Shown: positions 54,460 through 62,835 of the stretch, piece after piece
Position numbering within the stretch: position 1 is the first letter of the stretch
How the letters are laid out: each line of letters begins with the position of its first letter
Origin: Bacilli bacterium
Lineage (GTDB): Bacteria > Bacillota_I > Bacilli_A > RFN20 > CAG-826
Reading direction: 5' to 3'
NCBI GenBank assembly: GCA_024693415.1
Contig: JAILKX010000038.1
Span: 16,977-80,976 of the forward strand
Length of the DNA: 64,000 nt
Notes under the pieces: generated by a model
Seen by the model: the letters and a program-made list of their open reading frames with translations, nothing else
What the model was told of the DNA's origin: nothing
Database searches by the model: none
Position numbers and translations under genes: made by a program

Positions 54460-54560
54460 CCTGCCCGAGCTTGGTTACAAGCTGTCGGGGTAGGCGCGCC
54501 GAAGGTCGCTTCCATATCGCCGATTTCAGGGCGAATTCGAATACACGTCCCTCACGGATT
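54460..54560 (+). repeat. Intergenic REP-like hairpin plus 19-bp motif, copy 2
   Basis: CCTGCCCGAGCTTG (54460-54473), GTTA, CAAGCTGTCGGGGTAGG (54478-54494): the minus-strand reading gives the same CCCCGACAGCT/AGCTCGGG pair with CA bulge as at 45162-45206. The 19-mer TACACGTCCCTCACGGATT follows at 54542-54560. Lies between a terminator and the degV-family promoter. Confidence 0.6.
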
Positions 54561-54616
54561 TTGCTTTTCGTTCTGACTGAGGTGTCAAATGTAAGCACTT
54601 AAATCGCGCGTCTTGC

Positions 54617-54644
54617 TTGACTTAAAAACAAAATGTGCTAGTTT
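54617..54644 (+). promoter_or_regulatory. Promoter of the DegV-family gene
   Basis: TTGACT (54617-54622), 16-nt AT-rich spacer, TAGTTT (54639-54644). Leaves a ~45-nt leader with CGAGGA before the ATG at 54694. Confidence 0.5.
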
Positions 54645-54693
54645 TTAATACTGCGTTGAAGAAACGCTGCCAGTGAAACTCGAGGACCATATC

Positions 54694-55548
54694 ATGAAGA
54701 TCGCATTATCAACCCAATCCTCCGCGGACTTAAGCCCGGAGCTCATAGAGAAATTGGGCGCTCATATCGTCCCGTTCACCATCGTCTTAGGCGAAGAGAC
54801 ATTCGCCGATGGCGAGCGCCCGATCGAAGACCTGTTCGACTATTTCGACAAGACCGGCAAGCTTCCGCGCACCTCGGCGATCAACGTCGCCCAGTATCAG
54901 GAACATTACGCCGCCCTTCTCAAGGATCACGATTGCGTCATCCATATCTCGATGAGCAAGGAGTGCTCCTCCGCCTTCAATAACGCGATGGCGGCGGCCG
55001 AGGACTACAAGGGGAAGGTGTTCATCGTCGATTCCACCGTATTCCATAGCGGCCTCGCCCTTTTGGTGTGTTATGCCAGGGCTTTGATCGATAAGGGGCT
55101 TGAGCCGGTCGAAATCGTGAAGCGGCTCATCGCCCGCGCTTCCTTCATCTCGACCACCGCGACGCTTGAGACGACCAAGTACCTGGTCGCCGGCGGCCGC
55201 TGCAACGCTTTGGTCGGCCTTGGGGCGAACCTATTGAAGCTCCGCCCGATGGTGAGGATGAAGCATGGGAAACTTGGGAGCTACAAGAAGTTCCGCGGCC
55301 CCCGCAAGAAATGGGTCCCCGAATACATCGATGAGGTCCTTAGCCTTAACGACAATCCCGACCATCACCTCGTCTTCGTCTCCTCGACCACGGAGATGGA
55401 CGAATGGGTCGCTTTGGCGAAGGAACGCCTGGAGAAGGCCGGCTTTAAGAACGTCATATATCTGAAGGCGGGCGCCACGATCGGCGTCCATACCGGCCCT
55501 GGTACCTTCTCGATCGAGATGTTCAACGACGGCGACCACGAATGGTGA
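54694..55548 (+). CDS. DegV-family fatty-acid-binding protein, 284 aa
   Basis: DegV/FakB-type proteins hold a fatty acid for phosphorylation by a FakA kinase. N-terminal STQSSADLSPELIEKLG..IVPFTI is the family start, followed by PRTSAINVAQYQEHY and SMSKECSSAFNNA, and a C-terminal GATIGVHTGPGTFSI with the conserved HTGPG. Length 284 aa is typical. The ATG at 54694 (after CGAGGA) is preferred over a GTG at 54673. No fakA is in the window. Confidence 0.93.
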   Translation: MKIALSTQSSADLSPELIEKLGAHIVPFTIVLGEETFADGERPIEDLFDYFDKTGKLPRTSAINVAQYQEHYAALLKDHDCVIHISMSKECSSAFNNAMAAAEDYKGKVFIVDSTVFHSGLALLVCYARALIDKGLEPVEIVKRLIARASFISTTATLETTKYLVAGGRCNALVGLGANLLKLRPMVRMKHGKLGSYKKFRGPRKKWVPEYIDEVLSLNDNPDHHLVFVSSTTEMDEWVALAKERLEKAGFKNVIYLKAGATIGVHTGPGTFSIEMFNDGDHEW

Positions 55549-55682
55549 TCGCGGCACAACCGGATTGGAATATGGGCTCGATGAAACCCCTTTTTAGTCC
55601 TCTTTATACAAAAATGGCTGATTTGTTGCTATAATCATCGCACTGGCATTCGGCCAGACGCACGAAAGGAAGTGGTGGACGC

Positions 55683-56699
55683 TTGGATCCTTACAGTTGG
55701 ATATACATCGGGTTATTGATATTTTTCACCGCGATGTCCGGGTTCTACAGCGCTACCGAAACCGCGTTTGCTTGCCTAAGCAAATACAAATTCAAGGCGA
55801 AAGCCGAGGAAGGCGACGTCACATCGAAATGGATCGTCCGCCTATATGAGCATTTCGACAACACCCTAATAACCATCCTGATCGGGAACAATGCTTTCGC
55901 AATCCTGATCTCCGTTTTCTCGACCTTCCTGTTCCTCAATATCCTCAAGGCCTATATCGATGAGACGCTGATCTCCATCATCGCCTCCGTGGCGATGGCC
56001 ATCATCGTCTTCATCTTCGGCGAGACCATCCCGAAATTCCTCGGCAAGAGGATTCCGGACTCTGTTGTCAAGATCAGCGTCTATCCGATGCTTTTCTTCA
56101 CGGTTCTGTTCTTCCCGATCACGATGCTTCTGCGCCTCGTCAGCAAATTGGGCAAGGCACTTTTCCGCGTGAAGGATGCCCCCGATATCACCGAGGAGGA
56201 ATTCGCCGGCGCGGTCGAGGACATCGAAGACGCGGGGCTTTTGGAGGAAAACGAATCCGATATCATCCAGGCCACCCTCGATTTCGATGACACCAAAGTC
56301 GCCGAGGTTTTGACCCCGATGCGCCGCATGAAGATGATCAACCTCGATGGACTCACCACCGATAAGCTGCTTGAATTCCTTAAGACGAATACGTTCTCGC
56401 GCGTGCCGGTGTTCTATAAAACCAGAAGCCACATCGTCGGCATATTGGTGGTCAAGAATTACCTTTCCGCCTATTTCGAGGATCCGCGAATCTCATATAT
56501 GTCGTGCATCCAGAAGCCCGTTTTCGTGTCGCCTTCGGTCAAAATCGATGACCTGGTCGGCATCTTCCGCGAAAAGCACACCCAAATCGCGATCGTCGCA
56601 AAATCTGGGAAGCCTTTGGGAATGGTGACGATGGAAGACGTGCTCGAGGAGCTCGTCGGCGACATCGAAGAAGAAGAGACGAAGGAGGATGACGAATGA
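55683..56699 (+). CDS. CNNM/DUF21 membrane protein with CBS pair, 338 aa
   Basis: DUF21 transmembrane domain (~1-185, about four helices; YSATETAFACLS signature near the start) followed by a CBS pair (~205-330, ending MVTMEDVLEELVGDIEEEE). Relatives (CorB/CNNM, HlyC/TlyC-like) export Mg2+. It lacks the CorC-type C-terminal domain that its downstream paralogue has. Starts at TTG (55683) with GGAAGTGGTGG upstream; TATAAT at 55630-55635. Overlaps the next gene by 4 nt. Confidence 0.88.
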   Translation: MDPYSWIYIGLLIFFTAMSGFYSATETAFACLSKYKFKAKAEEGDVTSKWIVRLYEHFDNTLITILIGNNAFAILISVFSTFLFLNILKAYIDETLISIIASVAMAIIVFIFGETIPKFLGKRIPDSVVKISVYPMLFFTVLFFPITMLLRLVSKLGKALFRVKDAPDITEEEFAGAVEDIEDAGLLEENESDIIQATLDFDDTKVAEVLTPMRRMKMINLDGLTTDKLLEFLKTNTFSRVPVFYKTRSHIVGILVVKNYLSAYFEDPRISYMSCIQKPVFVSPSVKIDDLVGIFREKHTQIAIVAKSGKPLGMVTMEDVLEELVGDIEEEETKEDDE

Positions 56700-57991
56700 G
56701 ACCCTCCTCCATCGCGTATATCATCGCCATCGTCGTGCTGATGGTGTTCTCGGCCTTCTTCTCGGCGGCCGATATGGCATATTCCGTCGTCTCGAGGAAG
56801 CGCCTTAAGAAAGCCGGGGCGAACGGGAATCGCTTCGCCAAGCTTGGCTATGACCTCGCCGAGAACTATGAGCGCACGATCACCACGCTTCTTTTCGGCA
56901 ACAATATCGTGAACATCCTCGCCTCCTCTTTAGGCACCGTCCTCGCCGTGAACCTCGCGGCCGACAATGGGTTTGACGAATCGCTTACGAGCCTCGTCGT
57001 CTCGCTCATCATGCTTTTGACCATCCTGACCTTCAGCGAAATCCTTCCGAAAGCCGTGGCGAGGAACGCCAATTACGCCTTTGCCCGCGGCATGTCGCCG
57101 ATCGTCAGGTTCTTCCAGATCATCTTCTTCCCGATTGTGAAGGTCACGACAAGCTTCGCCTCCTCCGTCACAAACCCAATCATCAAGCGCCATAAGAAGA
57201 AGGGGACCCTTTCCGACGACGAGCTTGAGATCATGGTCAAAGAGCTGGAGGAGTCGGACGTCATCGATGAGGATTCGTCTGAGCTCATTTCGAACTCCAT
57301 CGAATTCAAGGATACCTGCGCCTATGAGATCGTCACCCCGCGCGTGAAGATCGAAGGCATTGAGTGGGGCACGAACCTCAACAAGTACGTGACGACCCAA
57401 GGCGCTTTCAAACACTCCCGCATCCCGGTTTACAAAGAGGACAAAGACCATATCGTCGGCTACATCCCCGTCAAGACATTGCTCCGCGTCATGTTGACTG
57501 ACGAACGTCTTTCCATTGACGATTTGATGCTACCCGTCATCAACGTGCCTAGGACCATGGAGATCTCCACGGTTCTCGCCATGATGAAAAAGACCCATCA
57601 CCACCTTGCCGTCGTCATGGACGAATATGGGGGAACTGAAGGGATTTTGACATTAGAAGACATTCTTGAAGAGCTCGTCGGCGATATGTGGGATGAGTCG
57701 GAACAGGTCAAACCCGACATCGTGAAAACGAAGAACCGCAACCATTATAAGGCGCTAGGATCCGCGAATATTGACGATGTGTTTGATTATTTTGAAATCG
57801 ATGATGACATTCTGGATTCCGATTACTCGACCCTCTCTGGATGGATCAACGACAAGCTCGGAAGGTTCGCCGAAGAGGGCGATGACCTCCAAGTCGGAAA
57901 ATACAACTTCATCGTTCAGAAGGTAACGGATTATACGGTCGAGGAGGTGGAGATCGTCTACCATCCGCGGCGCAAGGTCAAAGAAGATTAA
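56696..57991 (+). CDS. CNNM/DUF21-CBS-CorC_HlyC protein, 431 aa
   Basis: Paralogue of the upstream gene with DUF21 helices (~1-150; FFSAADMAYSVVS signature), CBS pair (~205-340, YGGTEGILTLEDILEELVGDMWDE) and a complete CorC_HlyC domain (~350-425) that may sense or gate transport. Mg2+ efflux is the best-supported role for the family. The ATGA overlap with its paralogue suggests a heterodimer. It overlaps the opposing kinase gene by 14 nt. Confidence 0.9.
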   Translation: MRPSSIAYIIAIVVLMVFSAFFSAADMAYSVVSRKRLKKAGANGNRFAKLGYDLAENYERTITTLLFGNNIVNILASSLGTVLAVNLAADNGFDESLTSLVVSLIMLLTILTFSEILPKAVARNANYAFARGMSPIVRFFQIIFFPIVKVTTSFASSVTNPIIKRHKKKGTLSDDELEIMVKELEESDVIDEDSSELISNSIEFKDTCAYEIVTPRVKIEGIEWGTNLNKYVTTQGAFKHSRIPVYKEDKDHIVGYIPVKTLLRVMLTDERLSIDDLMLPVINVPRTMEISTVLAMMKKTHHHLAVVMDEYGGTEGILTLEDILEELVGDMWDESEQVKPDIVKTKNRNHYKALGSANIDDVFDYFEIDDDILDSDYSTLSGWINDKLGRFAEEGDDLQVGKYNFIVQKVTDYTVEEVEIVYHPRRKVKED

Positions 57992-58517
57992 GCTTTTCCG
58001 AATACAGGCGATAAACCATCGAGGTCAATTCTTCGATGGTTTTTTCGTCGGTGTCGATGACGAAATCCATCTTCGGGAGATTCTCCTCGGCGAAGGAGAC
58101 GTCATCATTGGCAAGGCGCGACGCGATGAGCTCAGGCTTGTCTAGGCGCGAGGTCATCCTGTTGAAGCGCGTCTGTTTCGTTGCGCGTAAGTAGAAGGCG
58201 ACGATGCGGTCGTTATTGAGCGCGCGGAAGCTGCGCAGGCCATTGGGGTCGACGACCACGCATTTGTCGTCGCCGATCTCGGCTTTGGAGCATCCGTAAT
58301 AATGATTGTTGTAGAAAGTCGTCTCGACGAATGCGTCTTCCGCTTTCAATTTCAGGAATTCCTCATCGCTCACGAAATGGTAATCGACGTCGTTCTTCTC
58401 GTTGACGCGCATGGGCCTAGACGTATGGGTGACCGCTTTCTTAATGCCAAAACGATTGGCCAAAGCCTTGGCGATTTCCGTTTTCCCTGAGGCGCTCGCG
58501 CCGACCAAAACAATCAT
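57978..58517 (-). CDS. Guanylate kinase-like P-loop kinase, 179 aa
   Basis: Walker A GASASGKTE at residues 6-14, then VTHTSRPMRVNEKNDVDYHFVSDEEF, the GMP-binding region of guanylate kinases, and ETTFYNNHYYGCSKAEI. The lid part is somewhat divergent, so a second role or a paralogue of the main Gmk is possible. The start at 58517 (MIVLVGASASGK) is chosen because TATAAT (complement of 58525-58530) ends 7 nt upstream; earlier in-frame ATGs would lie within or before that box. No Shine-Dalgarno: leaderless. Confidence 0.85.
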   Translation of the reverse strand: MIVLVGASASGKTEIAKALANRFGIKKAVTHTSRPMRVNEKNDVDYHFVSDEEFLKLKAEDAFVETTFYNNHYYGCSKAEIGDDKCVVVDPNGLRSFRALNNDRIVAFYLRATKQTRFNRMTSRLDKPELIASRLANDDVSFAEENLPKMDFVIDTDEKTIEELTSMVYRLYSEKLNLL

Positions 58518-58604
58518 TTCCGATATTATAGCCATCTCCGGCATTTACCGTTATCGCAAAAAAATTTCGAAAAAAATAGTTTCGATGGCATCGGCATTTT
58601 GAAA

Positions 58605-58635
58605 AAAAGTGAATTTTTTTGTGTCACTTTTGACC
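58605..58635 (+). promoter_or_regulatory. Upstream control region of the pilus operon
   Basis: Perfect 8-bp inverted repeat AAAAGTGA (58605-58612)/TCACTTTT (58624-58631) in a strongly A/T-tracted stretch, followed by TTGACC (58630-58635). The sequence AAAA-GTGAA-TTTT inside it has the AAAAN5TTTT form of a ComK box, but such strings are common in A/T-rich DNA and no ComK is known here. Confidence 0.35.
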
Positions 58636-58669
58636 ACTTCGACGCCAATCAATAAGTGAGGAGCAAAAA

Positions 58670-59032
58670 ATGGAAACAACACAAATCAAACAAAAACCGA
58701 GCGAGGTCATGGCCGCCGCAGAAGACGTCAAAAGAACCTTCAGGAGATGTCTGCTGGACCTCGGCATCAGCCCCGGATGCCATATCTATGACGTGCCAGA
58801 GCATTTGACGCTGGTGCCATACGACAGCCCGCAAAAGGAATTCTGCGAGAAGATGCATTCGGCCTACGACTCCATGAACACTATCGAGAAGATCGTGTGC
58901 GTGAAGGATCTATTGGAAGCTGGCGAACATTACCGGTTCTGGTATTACGGGATATTCGGCGAGAAGGCCCATCTGCATTACATCCTCGACGTGGCGAGGA
59001 AGCTATGCAAGGCCGTGGGGGTCTACGCATGA
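58670..59032 (+). CDS. Hypothetical protein at the head of the pilus operon, 120 aa
   Basis: Soluble, with no signal peptide and no recognised family. Several Cys and aromatic residues (CLLDLGISPGCHIYDVP, FWYYGIFGEKAHLHYILD). GTGAGGAG precedes the ATG. Its stop overlaps the next ATG (ATGA), so it is translated with the pilus genes and may be an assembly or regulatory factor; that is inference. Confidence 0.6.
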   Translation: METTQIKQKPSEVMAAAEDVKRTFRRCLLDLGISPGCHIYDVPEHLTLVPYDSPQKEFCEKMHSAYDSMNTIEKIVCVKDLLEAGEHYRFWYYGIFGEKAHLHYILDVARKLCKAVGVYA

Positions 59033-60093
59033 GGCGGCCCAAGCAACTTCTATTTGGGGTTTTGGCCGCGGCGTCCTCCTTGGGCGCGTATTACCCCGGC
59101 AGCTCTCCGTCCCGCTTCTATTACGAACTTTATCCAGTCATGTATCAGCGAAGTTCGTCGTTCTATTTCGAATTCTACACCGGCACCGATCGCCCGAAAT
59201 TCACGCTGAACCTATACGCTTATCGGAGCGCCACATCCTCGACCCCATATCAGACCTTGACGAAGGATTACGATTTCACCGGCACAAACGCCAGGATCAA
59301 CGCCACCGTCACCATTCCGAGTTCCTTCGCGAAATATCAAACGTTTTATTTGGCGATCAAGCTGCAGGGGCATGAGTATGGCGATGAGCGGCTCGGCGCG
59401 GTGTTCGTTTATTCCGATGGGTTCGATGTGAAGGCCGGAACGACCTATAACGGCTATCACCCAAAGGAAGGCGAGAGGGTCGACACGAACAGGACGCTCG
59501 TCTATGAAAACCAGTCCGTCGGGCGCAAGCAGGCGTCGCAATCCTATGGCTTCGGCGCCTTCCGCACCGAACTGGCTTCCGATGCCGGAATGCGATGCGT
59601 CGACGTCAATCGATTCACGCTCGCCTACAAAGGGCTTTCCGACGAGGACACGCTGGACGCGGGGATCGGCGAATTGCGGATTTTCACGCACCTCGATGAA
59701 TTTCCGTTCACGCCCATCACCAACAGCCTTGGGCAAAAATACCTGCGCATCCCGCTGGTCTTCAATGAGATGGGCACTTCGTCAAAATTCCCGGGATTCA
59801 CCGAATATAACCTCTCGCTCACCCGAGACTATTGGTACGACAAAAGGAACCTGAAGATGTCGGACTCGACCTTGAGGCCGAATTGGTATTCCTTCAAGTC
59901 CAGCAATTTCTTCGTGCCGCAGGGGAATGGGCATGATCTCGAGCCTCTCAGCTATGTGCTCTACCTTTGGAACCTCTCCGCATACCGGGATTCCTTCTTC
60001 ATAGAGGGGACCATCGACTTCGCCAATCCGAATTTCGCCGACTGCGGCACGGGCAATCACTGCGTGGTCTATGGAGGGCCGGTCTATGCTTAA
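59029..60093 (+). CDS. Secreted protein of the pilus operon, 354 aa
   Basis: Basic start MRRPK followed by a hydrophobic stretch (LLFGVLAAASSLGAYY) makes a signal peptide, so the rest is outside the cell or held at the membrane face. The mature part is beta-rich, aromatic and Ser/Thr/Asn-rich (SSFYFEFYTGTDRPKFTLNLYAY), as in surface or adhesin-like domains; no family recognised. The ATG at 59029 overlaps the previous stop (ATGA); a longer frame from 58897 lies inside the previous gene. It ends 8 nt inside the next gene. Confidence 0.65.
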   Translation: MRRPKQLLFGVLAAASSLGAYYPGSSPSRFYYELYPVMYQRSSSFYFEFYTGTDRPKFTLNLYAYRSATSSTPYQTLTKDYDFTGTNARINATVTIPSSFAKYQTFYLAIKLQGHEYGDERLGAVFVYSDGFDVKAGTTYNGYHPKEGERVDTNRTLVYENQSVGRKQASQSYGFGAFRTELASDAGMRCVDVNRFTLAYKGLSDEDTLDAGIGELRIFTHLDEFPFTPITNSLGQKYLRIPLVFNEMGTSSKFPGFTEYNLSLTRDYWYDKRNLKMSDSTLRPNWYSFKSSNFFVPQGNGHDLEPLSYVLYLWNLSAYRDSFFIEGTIDFANPNFADCGTGNHCVVYGGPVYA

Positions 60094-60478
60094 CTACATT
60101 TTCACGGCCATCGCCCTCATTTTCTCCTTCACGCTTTTTCAGCAAAGCACGACCTTCAATACGCTGAATCGCATATACCTAGGCATTTACAAGGGGCTGT
60201 TCGACACCTGCGTAATCGCCTACGACGCGGACGGATATTGCCTCGATCAGCCATATTTCGATCGAACGCTGACCAAACGGGCGGTCACATCGTATTTCGA
60301 TGAGAACCTCCAAGCCGTCGTCAAGGATTATTCCGTCACGGTCAACTTCTATACCTACCAGGGAATACTCTGCACGACCACGACCCCGACGGTGGTCCGC
60401 ATCGAGTTCACGGCCGAGATCAACGATTGGCAGGACTATTCGCGGGTCGCGGTCTTCAGCATCAAGAATCAGGAGTAG
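60086..60478 (+). CDS. Pilin-like small membrane-anchored protein, 130 aa
   Basis: A hydrophobic N-terminal helix (NYIFTAIALIFSFTLF, residues ~3-18) with no long basic leader is followed by a ~110-aa beta-rich domain with two Cys that could form a disulfide. This resembles a minor pseudopilin or TadE/F-like subunit. GGAGGGCC precedes the ATG at 60086. Flanked by a secreted protein and the secretion ATPase. Confidence 0.6.
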   Translation: MLNYIFTAIALIFSFTLFQQSTTFNTLNRIYLGIYKGLFDTCVIAYDADGYCLDQPYFDRTLTKRAVTSYFDENLQAVVKDYSVTVNFYTYQGILCTTTTPTVVRIEFTAEINDWQDYSRVAVFSIKNQE

Positions 60479-60482
60479 TTTT

Positions 60483-61451
60483 ATGCAGCACGACGAAAGA
60501 CTCAAAGAATACATAGAATCGTCCTTCCTTGCCCCGTTGCTCCAAAGGAAGGGCGTAACAGACATCAGCTACAACGGAGAGGGGCTTTTCCTGGTCGACA
60601 ACCGATTCGGCCGCCAGAAATCGGAGCTCGAGGTGACGCCAAGCGAAGTGGGGGACTTCCTCCGCCAGATCGCCAACTACGCCGAGAAACAGTTTTCCTA
60701 CCTCGACCCGGTCCTCGACGTCAGCTTCGCGCAGTACAGATTGAACGCCACATTCCTCTCCATAACCCGCGTCGATAACAAGAAAACATATTCGTTTTCA
60801 TTACGAATCGCATCGAAAGATTCGATACTCGAAAAAGATTCATCATTTTTCCCAGGTAATTCCAAAAAGATACTTTTGGAGGCTATCGAGGATAGAAAGT
60901 CAGTGGTGATCGGAGGAGAAACGGGTTGCGGGAAGACGGAATTACAGAAATTTCTCTTATCCCATATGCGGCCTGCGACCCGCGTCATCGTCATCGACAA
61001 CGTCGAGGAGCTCGAGCTTTCCCGCGGCGATGGGACGCTTGATCTCACGACCTGGCTCGTCGATCCAAAGAACCCGCAATCGTCCTTTCCCTTCCTTATC
61101 CGGAACGCGCTCAGGAACAATCCCGATTACCTGCTCGTCGCGGAAAGCAGGGGCGAGGAGATGCTCGACGCGCTGAACGTCGTCATGTCCGGCCACCCCC
61201 TCATCACCACCCTCCACGCCAAGGACATGGAGGCCATGCCCTACCGCATGACCCGCATGGCGATGATGAGTGGCAAGAAGCTCGAGTTCAATGACCTCCT
61301 CGACGACATCTACCATCACTTCAGCTACATGGTCTACCTCGACAAAAGCACCACCAAGTGGGGCGTCAAGCGCCGGATCAAGCAGATCGGCCTATTGAAC
61401 GAGGACAGGCGGACCATCGACATCATCTTTGATGCGGGGGACGCATCATGA
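60483..61451 (+). CDS. Type II/IV secretion-type ATPase (TadA/CpaF/VirB11-like), 322 aa
   Basis: Hexameric ATPase that drives pilus assembly. Walker A GGETGCGKTE (~144-152), Asp box region VIDNVEELELS, Walker B-like YLLVAESRGEE (~216) and His box GHPLITTLHAKD (~238-249). Short N-terminal domain as in VirB11/TadA, and the three-gene order ATPase then two membrane proteins is that of tad loci. The 4-nt overlap with the next gene supports one operon. Confidence 0.92.
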   Translation: MQHDERLKEYIESSFLAPLLQRKGVTDISYNGEGLFLVDNRFGRQKSELEVTPSEVGDFLRQIANYAEKQFSYLDPVLDVSFAQYRLNATFLSITRVDNKKTYSFSLRIASKDSILEKDSSFFPGNSKKILLEAIEDRKSVVIGGETGCGKTELQKFLLSHMRPATRVIVIDNVEELELSRGDGTLDLTTWLVDPKNPQSSFPFLIRNALRNNPDYLLVAESRGEEMLDALNVVMSGHPLITTLHAKDMEAMPYRMTRMAMMSGKKLEFNDLLDDIYHHFSYMVYLDKSTTKWGVKRRIKQIGLLNEDRRTIDIIFDAGDAS

Positions 61452-62170
61452 AGACCGCGGTCATCTATTTGGGGGTGCTTTCGCTTTTCGTCGGAGCCGC
61501 CGCGTTCTTCGCCGCGAATAACCTGCTGATAGGCCTCGGCGTGTTCTTGGCCTTCGCCCTCGTCCTCTGCGGGCTCGTCTATCCGATGTTCGCCGAGTTC
61601 GGGAAAAGGGCGCGGCGCGAGCACGAATGCTACCGCTTCACCAATTCATTCATCATCACCCTCTCGGTCTGCCAGTCGCTTGAGAAATCCTACGATTCGG
61701 CGATGGAGTCATCCGACAGGGAACTGGTCGCGCTTTCCGATAGCCTCACCAACCTCAATGCGCGGGAAAAGCTCGAGTATCTAGACTCTTTCTTCGAGAT
61801 GCCGGCCTATCGGATGTTCCTCTCGCTTCTAGATATCTACATAGAGCAGGGCGGGGACATCGTGAAGATCTCCTCGGAGCTCATGCAGGAATTCACCCGC
61901 ATCGAGGAGACGCGCATCGCCATCATCGGCTCGGCCCGCAAGAACGCGATCCAGTTCGCGGTCCTGTGGCTCATATCGCTCGCCATCGTGGTGTTCCTGC
62001 GGATCGGCCTCTCGAATTTCTATACATATCTAAGCGGCAGCATGACCTACATGATCTCGCTCGTCATCTACTTCGCCTTCTTCTTGGCGTCGCTTGTGGT
62101 CTACGCCGCCTTCTATACGAGGCTCAAGTTCAAATTGCCCAAAATCGGCATCAGGAGGAAAGCGAAATGA
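61448..62170 (+). CDS. TadB-like inner-membrane platform protein, 240 aa
   Basis: Two N-terminal helices (~5-25, 28-50), a cytoplasmic helical middle (SFIITLSVCQSLEKSYDSAM, ..DIYIEQGGDIVKIS) typical of the T2SS_F domain, and two C-terminal helices (~165-188, 195-218). Anchors pilus assembly in the membrane beside the ATPase. Overlaps both neighbours by 4 nt. Confidence 0.8.
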   Translation: MKTAVIYLGVLSLFVGAAAFFAANNLLIGLGVFLAFALVLCGLVYPMFAEFGKRARREHECYRFTNSFIITLSVCQSLEKSYDSAMESSDRELVALSDSLTNLNAREKLEYLDSFFEMPAYRMFLSLLDIYIEQGGDIVKISSELMQEFTRIEETRIAIIGSARKNAIQFAVLWLISLAIVVFLRIGLSNFYTYLSGSMTYMISLVIYFAFFLASLVVYAAFYTRLKFKLPKIGIRRKAK

Positions 62171-62835
62171 AGATGCTCGACTCCTATATGCGTGAGCTTG
62201 GGCTCAATAGAAACAAGGAATACGCGTTCTATTTCGCCGGGATCGCCGCGATCCTAGGCCTCGCCGTGGCCCTCTTTTTCTGGAAGGGATTTGGGATATT
62301 GCTCGTGATCCCCGCGGTCCTCACCATCCTCTATTCCTATGCCTATCTTGGGCGGTACGGTCGCGCCATCCGCAAGAAAAGAGAAGGGGAGACCGAGGAA
62401 TTCATCCGCCTCTTCACCTTCTTCGGCATCTACGTCAACAACGGCTACAACATCTTCCGCGCCCTCGAAAGCATCCTCCCGTTCGCCGGGCCGGTGCTCA
62501 AAGACAGGCTCGAGGCGCTGCTCCGCGACATCGAGGAGGACAAATCGGTTACCCCGTTCATCCGCTTTGCCTCCCATTTCGACGACATGAAGGTCAAGGA
62601 GGTCATGGTCTCGGTCTACGCGATGATCGAGGAAGGCGGCGGTGGGGTCTACATCGCCCAATTCCAGCACATCTTCGGGAAGCTGAGCGACGACAAGCAC
62701 CTTCGGGCGAAGGAGAAGAGGATCGAATCCCTGCAGAACCTCTCCTTTCTGCCCTTAGCGGGGTCGGGTGTGGCGATGATCATGCTCACCGTCGCGCTCA
62801 TGGAACTCATGGGGAACGTCATGTATGTCGTATAA
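62167..62835 (+). CDS. TadC-like inner-membrane platform protein, 222 aa
   Basis: Second T2SS_F-type protein: helices at ~20-40 and 43-62, the cytoplasmic stretch EEFIRLFTFFGIYVNNGYNIFRALESIL and a C-terminal helix (~195-218). Together with the TadB-like protein it would form the heteromeric platform found in Tad systems. Overlaps the next gene by 11 nt. Confidence 0.8.
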   Translation: MKMLDSYMRELGLNRNKEYAFYFAGIAAILGLAVALFFWKGFGILLVIPAVLTILYSYAYLGRYGRAIRKKREGETEEFIRLFTFFGIYVNNGYNIFRALESILPFAGPVLKDRLEALLRDIEEDKSVTPFIRFASHFDDMKVKEVMVSVYAMIEEGGGGVYIAQFQHIFGKLSDDKHLRAKEKRIESLQNLSFLPLAGSGVAMIMLTVALMELMGNVMYVV

